NCBI GenBank assembly: GCA_002347095.1
Contig: DDWZ01000018.1
Coordinates: forward strand, 62,001 to 126,000
Source: Desulfobulbaceae bacterium UBA2273
Lineage (GTDB): Bacteria; Desulfobacterota; Desulfobulbia; Desulfobulbales; Desulfurivibrionaceae
Direction of reading: 5' to 3'
DNA: 64,000 nucleotides
Shown here one piece after another: positions 37,849 through 46,856 of this stretch. The translations under genes were made by a program, and so were the position numbers. Every line of letters begins with the position of its first letter. Position 1 is the stretch's first letter. The notes beneath the pieces were generated by a model, which worked only from the letters and a program-made list of their open reading frames with translations, was not told the origin of the DNA and searched no databases.

Positions 37849-37876
37849 ACAATAAGAATTGTTGTTTGCTTGTCAA
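37849..37876 (-). promoter_or_regulatory. Candidate promoter and operator-like repeat for the hsp20 pair
   Basis: On the minus strand a perfect TTGACA (37876-37871) and TATTGT (37854-37849) lie 16 bp apart, about 65 bp before hsp20. ACAAT-N4-ATTGT, an inverted repeat, covers the -10 and could bind a repressor. It does not match the CIRCE element or a sigma-32 promoter. Confidence 0.5.
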
Positions 37877-38020
37877 GACCGGACAATATTTTTCAAGAAA
37901 GCCTTACAAAGCCACGCCCGCTCAATCATCATACCACAGAGGAAATCATCCTTGCGAAGTGGCGATGATAACGCTACCATCCGCGACAAAAATCGGGTAT
38001 AGTTGCGACCCGGATTCTAC

Positions 38021-38062
38021 TTGCCGGAACCGGCGCCGTTAATACTGCTGGCGTTCCGGCAA
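38021..38062. repeat. 10-bp perfect inverted repeat upstream of adk
   Basis: TTGCCGGAAC (38021-38030) pairs with GTTCCGGCAA (38053-38062), 70 bp before the adk start. No T-run. Could be a leader structure or an operator. The rest of 37877-38133 shows no gene. Confidence 0.4.
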
Positions 38063-38133
38063 ACCCCCACCCCATTGCGGCCCCCTGCCGTCTGTTGCGG
38101 GCATACATTCATCGAAACACAGGAGAAACACAC

Positions 38134-38781
38134 ATGAAACTCATTCTTTTGGGCGCACCCGGCGCCGGAAAAGGCACGGTGGCAAAGCTGCTCACCGCCA
38201 TCGACGGTTCGGTCCAGATTTCCACCGGCGACATTCTGCGCGGCGCGGTCCAGGCCGGCACCGATCTCGGCAAGGAAGCGGAAGGCTACATGAAACGGGG
38301 CGACCTGGTTCCTGACTCATTGATCATGGGCATCATGGAAAAGCGCCTGCAAGAACCCGATTGCGCCAAGGGCTTTTTGCTGGACGGCTTTCCGCGCACC
38401 ATCCCCCAGGCCGAAGCCCTGACCGCCCTGCTGAAAAAACTCAATATCACCCTGGACATGGTCGCTTCCATCGACGTGCCCCGGGACGTGATCTTCGACC
38501 GGCTCTGCACGAGAAGAACCTGCACCAATCCCTCCTGCCAGGCGATCTACAACATCAAGAGCAACCCGACCAAGGTGGAAGGCATCTGCGACAAATGCGG
38601 CAGCCCGGCGATCCAGCGCGAGGACGAAACCCAGGAAGCCATCGCCCACCGTCTGGATACCTACAACGAGAAAACCGCTCCCCTGGCCGGTTTCTATGAA
38701 AAGGCCGGATTGCTGAAATCCATCGTCGGCACCTCCAGCGACGTGGTGGTTGACGCCATCAAGAAACAGCTTGGCCTCTAA
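38134..38781 (+). CDS. adk: Adenylate kinase, zinc-LID type
   Basis: 215 residues. Equilibrates ATP, ADP and AMP. P-loop GAPGAGKGT at residues 8-16, STGD for AMP, and DGFPRT near 86. The LID holds four Cys ([11 protein letters not shown] then CDKC), the zinc-binding variant. AGGAG precedes ATG 38134; the longer frame adds 13 unlikely residues. trmFO starts inside its 3' end. Confidence 0.96.
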   Translation: MKLILLGAPGAGKGTVAKLLTAIDGSVQISTGDILRGAVQAGTDLGKEAEGYMKRGDLVPDSLIMGIMEKRLQEPDCAKGFLLDGFPRTIPQAEALTALLKKLNITLDMVASIDVPRDVIFDRLCTRRTCTNPSCQAIYNIKSNPTKVEGICDKCGSPAIQREDETQEAIAHRLDTYNEKTAPLAGFYEKAGLLKSIVGTSSDVVVDAIKKQLGL

Positions 38782-40105
38782 TACCCCGGAGATTACCATC
38801 ATCGGCGGCGGCCTCGCGGGATGCGAGGCCGCCTGGCAGGCTGCCCAGCGCGGCTGTCGGGTGACCATCCACGAGATGAAGCCGGTGCGCTTCAGCCCGG
38901 CCCATGAATCGCCGCAGTTGGCGGAACTGGTCTGCAGCAACTCCCTGCGCGCCGCCGATGTCTCTTCCGCCGTGGGTCTGCTCAAGGAAGAGATGCGTTG
39001 CCTAGGCTCCCTGATCATGGCGGCGGCCGACCAGACTCAGGTTCCGGCCGGTCGGGCCCTGGCCGTGGACCGCTCCCTCTTTGCCCAATACATCACCGAA
39101 AAAATTGAATCGCACCCGGCCATCACCGTGGTCCGGGAGGAAGTGACCGAACTCCCGCCCCCTGGACAATGGCCGGTCATCATGGCCTCCGGCCCGCTCA
39201 CCTCAAGCCCGCTTGCCGCCTCCCTGGCCCAACTCACCGGGGAAGAGCACCTTGCCTTTTACGACGCCATCGCCCCCATCGTCACCGCCGATTCCCTGGA
39301 CATGTCAATAGTCTACCGGGCCTCCCGTTACGACGACGGGCCGGGTGATTATCTCAACTGCCCCCTGAACCGCGACGAATACGCCGCCTTTATCGAGGCG
39401 CTGCGCAACGCCGACAAGGTGCCGCTCAAGGAATTCGAGGAACAAAAATACTTCGAGGGGTGTCTTCCCATCGAGGTCATGATGGAGCGGGGAGAGAACA
39501 CCCTGCGCTTCGGGCCCATGAAACCGGTGGGCTTGCCCGACCCGCGAACCGGTCGCGACCCGTACGGTGTGGTCCAGCTCCGCATGGAAAAAAAAGACGG
39601 TCTGCTCTACAATATGGTGGGCTTTCAAACCAAGCTGACCTATAAAGCCCAGCAGGAAGTGTTCCGTCTGATTCCGGGCATGGCCCAGGCTGAATTCGCC
39701 CGGCTCGGCAGCATCCACCGCAACACCTTTGTTTGCGGGCCCAAGGTGCTGCTCCCGAGCCTGCAGGTGAAAAACCGGCCCGATCTTTTGCTGGCCGGGC
39801 AGATCACCGGGGTGGAAGGCTATGTGGAATCCACGGCCATGGGATTGCTGGCCGGGATCAACGCGGTGCGGTTGGCCAAGGGTCAAGCGGGCCTTGAGCT
39901 GCCCAACGACACCGCCATGGGCGCACTGGTCGGCCACCTTACCCAGACCGACCCCAAACATTTTCAGCCCTCCAACATCAACTTCGGCCTGTTCCCGGTC
40001 TGGGAGACCAAGCTTCCGAAAAAACTGCGAGGACAACACCGTGCGCAAACAGCCCTGGCTTCCCTCAAACAACTCTGCGACGCAGAAAAGCTGGAACCGG
40101 CGTAA
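38771..40105 (+). CDS. trmFO: tRNA m5U54 methyltransferase, folate/FAD-dependent
   Basis: 444 residues from the chosen TTG. FAD-binding [16 protein letters not shown] at the N-terminus, then [37 protein letters not shown] and [20 protein letters not shown], all family signatures. It forms ribothymidine 54 in tRNA using methylene-THF. The start is a TTG (38771, or 38750); 38771 gives the family N-terminus and has AAGAAA nearby. It overlaps adk by about 11 bp. Confidence 0.93.
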   Translation: MASNTPEITIIGGGLAGCEAAWQAAQRGCRVTIHEMKPVRFSPAHESPQLAELVCSNSLRAADVSSAVGLLKEEMRCLGSLIMAAADQTQVPAGRALAVDRSLFAQYITEKIESHPAITVVREEVTELPPPGQWPVIMASGPLTSSPLAASLAQLTGEEHLAFYDAIAPIVTADSLDMSIVYRASRYDDGPGDYLNCPLNRDEYAAFIEALRNADKVPLKEFEEQKYFEGCLPIEVMMERGENTLRFGPMKPVGLPDPRTGRDPYGVVQLRMEKKDGLLYNMVGFQTKLTYKAQQEVFRLIPGMAQAEFARLGSIHRNTFVCGPKVLLPSLQVKNRPDLLLAGQITGVEGYVESTAMGLLAGINAVRLAKGQAGLELPNDTAMGALVGHLTQTDPKHFQPSNINFGLFPVWETKLPKKLRGQHRAQTALASLKQLCDAEKLEPA

Positions 40106-40109
40106 GCAT

Positions 40110-43100
40110 GTGCGGTTTCCCCTGTGCCTTCTCCTGTTTTTCGGCCTGCTGATTCTCTCCGTGCCCGCTTCCGCCGCAGCCCCACACCCGGCCCCGCCCC
40201 GGCACCAGCTCGACATCGCCTTTGACCTGCAAAGCCACCGGCTCATCGGCACATCGCGCATCACCATCCCTGCTCAAACCGCGGTCACCATCTCCCTGGC
40301 AAATCTGGAAATCATGCAGTTCGACCTGGACGGCGTCACCCTCCAGACCTCGGAGCACGTAGTCCTCCCGTCGGCGCCGCAAGACCAGCACGTTGCCATC
40401 CGCTTTCACGCAACATACGCCGGCAACCGGGCCGACACCCTTAACGGACTCATCGACCCCAGCGGCATCGCCCTCACCGGCTTTTGGCATCCGCGCCTGG
40501 ACACCGACTGCCTGTATGCCCTGACCGCCGCCATCCCCAAACACTTTGCAGCCATCGCCGAAGCCGAGGAGATCAGCGACACGCTTAGCGGCAATATCCG
40601 CACCGTCCGCTTCCTGTTCGAGCATCCCCTGCCCAGCCTCAACTTCGTGGCCGGCCCCTATGTGGTGGAAGAGGAGCCCATCGGTCCGGGCCAGACCCTG
40701 TACTCTTATTTCTTTGCCGAAGACCGCGAACTGGCGGCGGGATACAGAAAGAAAACAATCGAGTACCTCAAACGCTACCAGGATCTGGTCGGCCCCTATC
40801 CCTACAAACGATTCAGCATCGTGGAAAACCGGCTGCCCACCGGCTACGCCATGCCCACCTTTACCCTGCTCGGCCAAGCCGTGGTCCGGCTGCCCTTCAT
40901 CACCGAAACCTCGCTGGGCCATGAAATGCTGCACAGTTGGTTCGGCAACAGTGTTGACGTGGATACCAGCCAGGGCAACTGGTGCGAGGGGCTGACCACC
41001 TATCTCGCGGATCAGGCCTTTGCCGCGGATAAAGGGGCCGATGCCGCATTCAGAAAGCAGCAGCTCATCACCTACCAGAGCTATGTGGGGCCGGACAACA
41101 CCATGACCCTCGCGGATTTCAGCGGCGCCGGCAGCCATCTTGCTTCCGGCAACAAAGCGGCGAGGGCTGTTGGCTACGAGAAGGGGAGCATGCTCTTCCA
41201 CATGCTGTTCCGGGAGATAGGCGATGTTCCATTCTACGCAGGGCTTCGCGATGTGTATGCGCGTTTCCGTCATCAACAGGCGAGCTGGCAGGATCTGGCC
41301 GCACGTTTTTCCGAAAGCTCCAGCCAAAACCTTGAGCCCTTTTTCAGCCAATGGCTCGGCCGCGCCGATCTCCCCCGCCTGGAAATCAGCTCCGGAGCCC
41401 TTACGGAGAGAGGGGACCACCTGGAACTCGGGCTCACCATCAAGCAGCTCCAGGAAAAACCCTACCGGCTGCGATTGCCCCTGGATATCGTCACCGCCAA
41501 GGGCAAGGAGCGGCGGGAAGTGACCCTTACCGAAAGCGAAACCAAAGTGCGCATCCGCCTGACCGATTATCCCTCGCTGGTAATCGGTGATCCGGACTAC
41601 GACCTGATGCGAACCTTGGCCCCCGAGGAACTGCCGCCTACCTGGTCGCGCTTTCTCGGCGCCCGCGAGAGGCTGGCCATCGCCCCGGCGGGAGACGAGC
41701 TTAGGGTCTATGCCCCGCTCATCGAACTCCTTGCCGCCATGGAGTGCCCGGTCAAACCCGCCAACGAGGCCACGGACAAGGATCTGGCCGGCAAAGCCGT
41801 GCTGTTCCTCGGCACGGACAGCCCCCTGGCCCGCTCCATCTTTGCCGGCCAGCCCCAGCCCGCCACCGGCTTTACCCTGGAGGCGCGGGAAAATCCCCTG
41901 GCCCCCGGCCAGGTGGCGGTGCTGATCGCTTCGGCCAGCACTGCGGAAACAGCGGCAGCCGCGCCGAAACTCGCCCATTACGGCAAATACGGCACACTCC
42001 ATCTCAACTTGGGCCGGGTGGCGCAAAAATCCGTCCTGGAGACGGAGCAGGGGCTGCGCCTGGTCATTGATGCCCCGCCCATGGCTCTCGCCCTGCCCAA
42101 GGCCCTTTCCTTTGCCGCCATCACGGAACAGCTTGGTGACAAACAGGTGGTGTATGTGGGGGAGAACCACACCCGCAACGAAGACCACCTCCTGCAACTG
42201 CGGGTGATCCGGGCGCTCTTCGCCCAAAACCCAAAACTTGCCATCGGCATGGAGATGTTCAGCCGGGAGGCGCAGCCCGTTCTTGACCGGTATGTGGCAG
42301 GCGAACTGAACGAACGGGAATTTTTAAAGCAATCGGAATATTTTTCCAAATGGGGCTACGATTATCGCTTCTACCGGGAGATCATCAACTTTGCCCGGCG
42401 TCACCGGCTGCCCATCGTGGCTCTCAACCAGGAAAAAGCGATTGTCAACAAGGTCTTCAAAGAAGGGACCGCCGCCCTGACCGCCGAAGAACTGGCCAAG
42501 ATCCCAGCGGACCGTGACCTGACCATTCCCGGCTATCGAGAGCGGATCACCGAGGTCTTTACCATGCACGGCTCGCACGGCGGCAAGCCGGAACAGGTCA
42601 ACGGGTTTTTCCAGGCCCAGGCCCTGTGGGACGAAACCATGGCCGAATCCGTGACCAGCTTCCTCGCCGCCCACCCGGAAAGGAGAATGGTGGTCCTGGC
42701 GGGCCAGGGCCACACCGACAAGGCCACCGCCATCCCACCCCGGGTTGCCCGCCGGTTGCCGGCCATCCGCCAGGCCGTCATCCTGAACAGCATGGGCCGG
42801 GAGCTTGATCAGACCGAAACGGACTACCTGATTTTTTCCGAGCCCGACGAGCTGCCTCCGGCCGCGCTTCTCGGGGTGATGCTTGGCAACACCGCCGATG
42901 GCCCACGGGTGGAAGGGTTGTCAGAAAAGAGCAAGGCAGGAGCGGCGGGGATCAGGAAAAAAGATGTCATTCTGGCGCTGGATGACGAACCAGTGACCAC
43001 CATCGACGATCTGAAGATCTTCCTGCTCGACAAGGAAATCGGCAATCAGGTGACGGTGCGGATCAAACGGGAAACCGGTTTCCTGTTCAAAGGGAAATCG

Positions 43101-43127
43101 ATTCTTTCCATTCCAGTGGTGTTGTAG
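40110..43127 (+). CDS. Three-domain exported protein: M1-like peptidase - ChaN-like - PDZ
   Basis: 1005 residues from GTG 40110, with a signal peptide (about 1-22). Residues about 30-530 form a gluzincin domain with HEMLH of GHEMLHSWFGN and a downstream Glu in WCEGLTTY, so zinc catalysis looks possible. A linker domain is followed (about 655-890) by a ChaN-like domain (VYVGENHTRNEDHLLQL, GMEMFSREAQPVLD, VLAGQGHTDKATAIP); ChaN is a heme-binding iron-regulated lipoprotein in Campylobacter. A PDZ domain (about 915-1000) ends it. Probably periplasmic. A longer frame reaches into trmFO and is ignored. Substrate unknown. Confidence 0.85.
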   Translation: MRFPLCLLLFFGLLILSVPASAAAPHPAPPRHQLDIAFDLQSHRLIGTSRITIPAQTAVTISLANLEIMQFDLDGVTLQTSEHVVLPSAPQDQHVAIRFHATYAGNRADTLNGLIDPSGIALTGFWHPRLDTDCLYALTAAIPKHFAAIAEAEEISDTLSGNIRTVRFLFEHPLPSLNFVAGPYVVEEEPIGPGQTLYSYFFAEDRELAAGYRKKTIEYLKRYQDLVGPYPYKRFSIVENRLPTGYAMPTFTLLGQAVVRLPFITETSLGHEMLHSWFGNSVDVDTSQGNWCEGLTTYLADQAFAADKGADAAFRKQQLITYQSYVGPDNTMTLADFSGAGSHLASGNKAARAVGYEKGSMLFHMLFREIGDVPFYAGLRDVYARFRHQQASWQDLAARFSESSSQNLEPFFSQWLGRADLPRLEISSGALTERGDHLELGLTIKQLQEKPYRLRLPLDIVTAKGKERREVTLTESETKVRIRLTDYPSLVIGDPDYDLMRTLAPEELPPTWSRFLGARERLAIAPAGDELRVYAPLIELLAAMECPVKPANEATDKDLAGKAVLFLGTDSPLARSIFAGQPQPATGFTLEARENPLAPGQVAVLIASASTAETAAAAPKLAHYGKYGTLHLNLGRVAQKSVLETEQGLRLVIDAPPMALALPKALSFAAITEQLGDKQVVYVGENHTRNEDHLLQLRVIRALFAQNPKLAIGMEMFSREAQPVLDRYVAGELNEREFLKQSEYFSKWGYDYRFYREIINFARRHRLPIVALNQEKAIVNKVFKEGTAALTAEELAKIPADRDLTIPGYRERITEVFTMHGSHGGKPEQVNGFFQAQALWDETMAESVTSFLAAHPERRMVVLAGQGHTDKATAIPPRVARRLPAIRQAVILNSMGRELDQTETDYLIFSEPDELPPAALLGVMLGNTADGPRVEGLSEKSKAGAAGIRKKDVILALDDEPVTTIDDLKIFLLDKEIGNQVTVRIKRETGFLFKGKSILSIPVVL

Positions 43128-43139
43128 TCGGCCCAACCC

Positions 43140-43325
43140 CCATTGTCACGCAGCCGAGCACCGGAGAGGCTGCCGAAAAAGGAGTTTGCACTGTTTGAGG
43201 CGAAGCCGAGTTTGCAAACTCCCGGCAGCATCGAGGAGCACAGGGTATCCCGCCAACGGCGGGACAAGTGGCTGGGTGCCTTTTCTTTTTCGTTCTTTTT
43301 CTTTGGGCAAGCAAAGAAAAAGAAC
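43140..43325 (+). repeat. Structured intergenic repeat, copy 1
   Basis: One of four related copies (others at 51675, 51880 and 54487). Module 1 is a nested hairpin (GCTGCCG/CGGCAGC outside, GGAGTTTGCA/TGCAAACTCC inside, apical ACTGTTTGAGGC...GCCGAGT). Module 2 is CCCGCC-AAC-GGCGGG. Module 3 is TTTTTCTTTG/CAAAGAAAAA around GGCAAG. Stem changes between copies are compensatory. It is non-coding. Confidence 0.8.
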
Positions 43326-43408
43326 AGATAAACAAAGCGTATTCCCAACTGCGGAGATGCGTGACAAGCAGATCCATCTTTTCTTTTGGCCTTCCCCCTG
43401 CTCCGGGC

Positions 43409-43414
43409 TATAAT
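43409..43414 (+). promoter_or_regulatory. Candidate -10 element for the glycosylase-like gene
   Basis: A perfect TATAAT, with TTGGCC 17 bp upstream (43386-43391) as a weak -35. It is 22 bp before the ATG at 43437. Confidence 0.4.
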
Positions 43415-43436
43415 GGGCAAAAATCAAGGACCACCC

Positions 43437-44249
43437 ATGACCACGCCCGACGAAAACTACACCACAACCCCAACGATCCCAGCCCAGGCCGCCCTGGAAT
43501 TTCTCCACGATGTCCGGCAGCTTGTCGCCTTCCAGCAGGCAATCGGCATCGAGGGCTACCCCCGCACCCCGGAACTTGCGCGGTTTCTTGCCGGGCCGCA
43601 GCCGCCGACACCACCGGCCCGGCCGCAAACCAAAGCCGCTTCCAGGCCGGAGACGATCCGCACCCCACCCGCCCAACGTCAGAGCACGGCCGCAGCCATG
43701 CCAAACACCACCCTGACCGAGCTCTATGCCGAAATGCAAGGCTGCCAACGCTGCCCGCGACACCAGGGCCGAAGCAAGGCAATCACCGGTGAGGGCACGA
43801 CTCGAGTCAAGCTCCTGATCATCACCGATGCGCCCTCTGTAGAGGACGATTGTTCCGGCCTGCCCATGAGCGGGGAACCGGGCCAGCTCCTCGACAAGAT
43901 GCTGGGGGCCATCGGCCTGAGCCGAAATGCGGTCCACTTGAGCCTGCTCACCCGATGCCATGCGGAGGAGCCGCCGGGCAAGGAGGCGGTGGACGCCTGC
44001 CTGCCCTTCCTGCTCAAGGAAATCATGCTCGTCGCCCCCACGGTCATCTGCGCCATGGGCCCCCTCACCGCCCAGAAGCTGCTCCGCACCAGTAAACCCC
44101 TGAGCCAGTTGCGCGGCAGATTCCACGATTTCCAGGGCATCCCGCTCATCCCCACCTTTTCGCCGGAGTTTCTTTTGAAAAATCCGGAGATGAAAAAGGC
44201 TACCTGGCTGGATTTACAGATGATACAGAAAAAGCTCCAAACCGCCTAG
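43437..44249 (+). CDS. Uracil-DNA glycosylase superfamily protein with altered active site
   Basis: 270 residues. A Pro-rich N-terminal extension (about 1-95) precedes a family 4-like UDG fold. The four [4Fe-4S] cysteines seem present: CQRC near 105 and CHAEEPP...ACLPF later. However the catalytic motif usually GE(A/G)PG reads ITDAPS, and the second motif usually HPS reads FSPE. So uracil excision may be lost or changed. Some residues (SGEPGQLLDKML) remain close to the consensus. AAGGA precedes the ATG. No partner gene nearby. Confidence 0.75.
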   Translation: MTTPDENYTTTPTIPAQAALEFLHDVRQLVAFQQAIGIEGYPRTPELARFLAGPQPPTPPARPQTKAASRPETIRTPPAQRQSTAAAMPNTTLTELYAEMQGCQRCPRHQGRSKAITGEGTTRVKLLIITDAPSVEDDCSGLPMSGEPGQLLDKMLGAIGLSRNAVHLSLLTRCHAEEPPGKEAVDACLPFLLKEIMLVAPTVICAMGPLTAQKLLRTSKPLSQLRGRFHDFQGIPLIPTFSPEFLLKNPEMKKATWLDLQMIQKKLQTA

Positions 44250-44306
44250 CCGTTGCCGCCATAGAGTTTCGCAGGGAAAACGCGTCAGGATTCTCCTTCT
44301 CCGCCC

Positions 44307-44335
44307 TTGACAGGAGATACACGCCGCAGTAGACC
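44307..44335 (+). promoter_or_regulatory. Candidate promoter for the 50-residue membrane protein
   Basis: A perfect TTGACA (44307-44312) with TAGACC 17 bp downstream (44330-44335). The -10 is poor. A short hairpin GGTCAG-AA-CTGACC lies in the leader. Confidence 0.3.
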
Positions 44336-44430
44336 GGAACAAAGACAGAAGCAGGACACGATCAATATTCGGCTCAGGTCAGAACTGACCGATTCTTCGG
44401 GAAAAAGAGCAATCAACCAGAGGTCTACCT

Positions 44431-44583
44431 ATGAGCAGATATGGCAGCGGCGGGGCCGGATTTGGTTTGGGCGTAGTCATTGCGGTAGCCCTTTCTTGGG
44501 ATGCAAACCATTCCATCCTGTGGGCAATCTTCCACGGATTTTTAAGTTGGTTTTATGTCATCTACTATTTTCTTTTCAGATAG
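44431..44583 (+). CDS. 50-residue membrane protein
   Basis: Starts MSRYGSGGAGFGLGVVIAVALSW and continues to a second hydrophobic stretch ending WFYVIYYFLFR. Two helices (about 9-23 and 28-48) with a short turn (DANHS) suggest a hairpin membrane protein. AGAGG is six bases before the ATG. It resembles small uncharacterised proteins that I have seen in other bacteria but cannot name. A perfect nested inverted repeat (44591-44636) lies just after the stop and may end the transcript. Confidence 0.6.
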   Translation: MSRYGSGGAGFGLGVVIAVALSWDANHSILWAIFHGFLSWFYVIYYFLFR

Positions 44584-44744
44584 ACGAGCAGCATGACAAC
44601 GCGTCAACCTCCGGCGCTGACGCGTGGCGGTCATGCACCTCCGTCGGGCTCCAACCTATTGGAAGCACGGGCTAAATAAAACCGAATCAGACGCCCCTGC
44701 CGGCCAGAGAACGTTACCATTCTCACAACGCCAAGAACATCCCC

Positions 44745-45647
44745 CTACAACCCCTCCGGCGTAAAAGCCACCACCTGATCGATATTGTTTGCTCCAGCAA
44801 AGAGCATGACCAGCCGGTCCACCCCCAAGGCAATGCCCGCAGCAGGGGGCATGGTTTCAAGAGCATCAAGAAACACCTCCGGCAGCGGGCCGCAGTCGCG
44901 GCCCTGCATCCGAATACTTTTTTGCTCTGCCAGGAATCTGGCCCGCTGTTCCACCGGATCAACCAGCTCGGAAAAGCCGTTGGCCAACTCCAACCCGGCC
45001 ACATACAGCTCAAAACGCTCGGCCACTGTTGGATCGGTCGGAGAGAGCCGGGCCAACGCTCCCAGCGTGGCCGGATAGTCGCAGAGAAAGGTGGGGGTGG
45101 TCATGCCCAGATGCGGCTCCACATGCTCCACCAGCATCTCGTCGAATGTGTCCTTACGCAGCGCCTCCTCCACCGTGCAGGGCGCGTAGCGCTGGAAGGC
45201 CTCGGCCACGGTGATTCGCTCCCACTCCGGTGCAAGTTCGATCCTGCGCCCCTGCCATTCCAGCACCCCATCCTTGCCCATGGCCGCAGCCAGATACCGC
45301 AGCAACGCCTCGCAATCCTTCATCAGGTCACGATAATCGCTTCCGGCAGCGTACCACTCCAGCATGGTGAACTCGGGCAGGTGGCGATCGCCGCGCTCGC
45401 CTTTGCGGAAGCATTTGCAGAGCTGAAAGATCTTGGGAATGCCTGCGGCCAGCAGCCGTTTCATGCACAGCTCCGGCGAGGTTTGCAGAAACCAACCCTC
45501 GCTGATCAACGGTACGATATGGGCTTCCGGGGCAGGGGCAGGGATACGGAGGGGGGTTTCGACCTCGAGATAGCCTCGGTCGATGAAAAAGGCGCGCAGG
45601 GCTTGAATGAGAACGGCCCGCGAATGCAGGCCGTAAAGAGAGATCAT
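44745..45647 (-). CDS. epmA: Elongation factor P (R)-beta-lysine ligase
   Basis: 300 residues, a class II lysyl-tRNA synthetase-like catalytic core without anticodon domain. Motif 2 appears as KCFRKGERGDRHLPEFTMLEW, motif 3 as GIALGVDRLVML near the C-terminus. EpmA (PoxA/GenX) attaches beta-lysine to EF-P. The efp gene is next upstream on the same strand, as expected for partners, with 157 bp of palindromic repeats between. epmB is not in the window. Confidence 0.93.
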   Translation of the reverse strand: MISLYGLHSRAVLIQALRAFFIDRGYLEVETPLRIPAPAPEAHIVPLISEGWFLQTSPELCMKRLLAAGIPKIFQLCKCFRKGERGDRHLPEFTMLEWYAAGSDYRDLMKDCEALLRYLAAAMGKDGVLEWQGRRIELAPEWERITVAEAFQRYAPCTVEEALRKDTFDEMLVEHVEPHLGMTTPTFLCDYPATLGALARLSPTDPTVAERFELYVAGLELANGFSELVDPVEQRARFLAEQKSIRMQGRDCGPLPEVFLDALETMPPAAGIALGVDRLVMLFAGANNIDQVVAFTPEGL

Positions 45648-45692
45648 AGTCGTTAAGCAGAGTCCGGTTTCGGTTCAGCTTTTACCTTAACT

Positions 45693-45713
45693 CCCCTCCC
45701 TTGACGGGAGGGG
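45693..45713. repeat. Palindromic intergenic repeat (C/G-rich)
   Basis: CCCCTCCC-TTGAC-GGGAGGGG, a perfect 8-bp stem. Similar palindromes are scattered in many bacterial genomes. Confidence 0.5.
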
Positions 45714-45770
45714 CTGGGGGTGGGTGAATTTGCCAACGGCATCACATCCAAGATGTTCCCCCTCTCCCTA

Positions 45771-45795
45771 TCCCTCTCCCGCAAGGGGCGAGGGA
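45771..45795. repeat. Second C/G-rich palindrome in the efp-epmA gap
   Basis: CCCTCTCCC-GCAA-GGGGCGAGGG. An imperfect stem with a GNRA-type loop, between efp and epmA. Confidence 0.4.
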
Positions 45796-45804
45796 ACTTT
45801 ACAG

Positions 45805-46368
45805 CTACTCTTTTACTCTAGTCACATACACTCCGGTGCGGGTGTCGATCTGCAGCTTATCCCCTTCTTCGATAAAGGGCGGCACCTGGACCACATACCC
45901 GGTTTCCAGGGTTACGGGCTTGGAGTCGCTGCCGCTGGTATCGCCCTTGACCCACGGGTCGGACTGGGTGACCTTGAGGTTGACGAAGTTGGGCAGGGTA
46001 ACGCCGATGGGGCGGCCGTTGTACTGCAGCACCTCCACATCCATGTTGTCGGTGAGAAAATTGATGGCATCGCCCAGTTGCGCCTTGGATATCTCCAGTT
46101 GCTCGAAGGAGACGTTATCCATGAAGGTATATTCCTCTCCCTGGCAGTAGAGGTACTGCATGGTCCGCTCCTCAAGGGCGGCCTTTTCCAGCTTGTCGTT
46201 GGAGCGAAAGGTTTTTTCAAAGGCGTTGCCGGTGATCATATTCCGCAACCGGGCGCGGTACAGGGCCTGGCCCTTGCCGGGTTTGGAAAATGAAAAATCC
46301 GTCATGATATACGGTTCGCCGTCGATCTGAACCTTTAAGCCTTTGCGAAAATCAGAAGCGGAATACAT
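45805..46368 (-). CDS. efp: Translation elongation factor P
   Basis: 187 residues, three beta-barrel domains. Lys32 in SKPGKGQA is the modification site, matching the EpmA neighbour. DPWVKGDTSGSDSKPVTLETG and PPFIEEGDKLQIDTRTG are family signatures. It relieves ribosome stalling at polyproline. AGGGAG precedes the ATG. Confidence 0.97.
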   Translation of the reverse strand: MYSASDFRKGLKVQIDGEPYIMTDFSFSKPGKGQALYRARLRNMITGNAFEKTFRSNDKLEKAALEERTMQYLYCQGEEYTFMDNVSFEQLEISKAQLGDAINFLTDNMDVEVLQYNGRPIGVTLPNFVNLKVTQSDPWVKGDTSGSDSKPVTLETGYVVQVPPFIEEGDKLQIDTRTGVYVTRVKE

Positions 46369-46458
46369 ACTCGTTTTCTCCCTGTGGCAGTCAAGTCAAA
46401 AAAAAACAGTGTGCGGCCCCTTACTAACCGGATTCCCGCATTTTTGCAAGGGTGAAGT

Positions 46459-46824
46459 TCAGGCCGACATCACTTCCCTTTTACCGATGGCCTCTGCCTT
46501 AATGCGGTCCAAGAGCTCGCCCAACACCGGTTTCACATTCTCCCGGATATCGCCGGCCACGATGATGAACAGCAGATCGTCGCCGGGCTGGAATCTGCCG
46601 CTCTTGGCCTCGATCACGATGTCGAAGATCCCCGGCTTTTGCAAAAACTCCTTCCGGATCGCCTCAACCTTTGCCTGATCCGGGGTGACCTCAAGGGCGG
46701 TGACCTCTTCGCGGGTCTTGCGCGACCAGGCCCGGACCACGCCGTTGTGGACCAGGACCATGCCGACGTTTTCGGCAAAGGCAGGGTTTTTCTTCATCTC
46801 GGCAATCGTTTTTGAAATATCCAT
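46459..46824 (-). CDS. MoaE-like molybdopterin synthase large subunit (divergent)
   Basis: 121 residues, slightly short for MoaE. Core strands GMVLVHNGVVRAWSR and GDDLLFIIVAGDIREN align with MoaE, and the C-terminal IKAEAIGKRE keeps two Lys that may match the catalytic pair of MoaE. The usual HR motif of the middle helix is replaced (GDIREN). No moaD or other moa gene is adjacent. GAGGTGA precedes the ATG. Functional identity is tentative; position directly after pepN suggests co-transcription. Confidence 0.6.
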   Translation of the reverse strand: MDISKTIAEMKKNPAFAENVGMVLVHNGVVRAWSRKTREEVTALEVTPDQAKVEAIRKEFLQKPGIFDIVIEAKSGRFQPGDDLLFIIVAGDIRENVKPVLGELLDRIKAEAIGKREVMSA

Positions 46825-46856
46825 ATGGTCACCTCTGTGTTTGTTGGTCTAAAAAA

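Noticed and set aside
44591..44636. attC-like inverted repeat after the 50-residue gene
   Set aside because: Only 46 bp long, with GTCATGC in place of GTTRRRY and perfect pairing without the unpaired bases that attC needs.
45793..45820. A GGAACTT with CTCTAG 16 bp downstream
   Set aside because: It points antisense into efp, the -10 lacks the G of GTC, and no terminator or gene follows.
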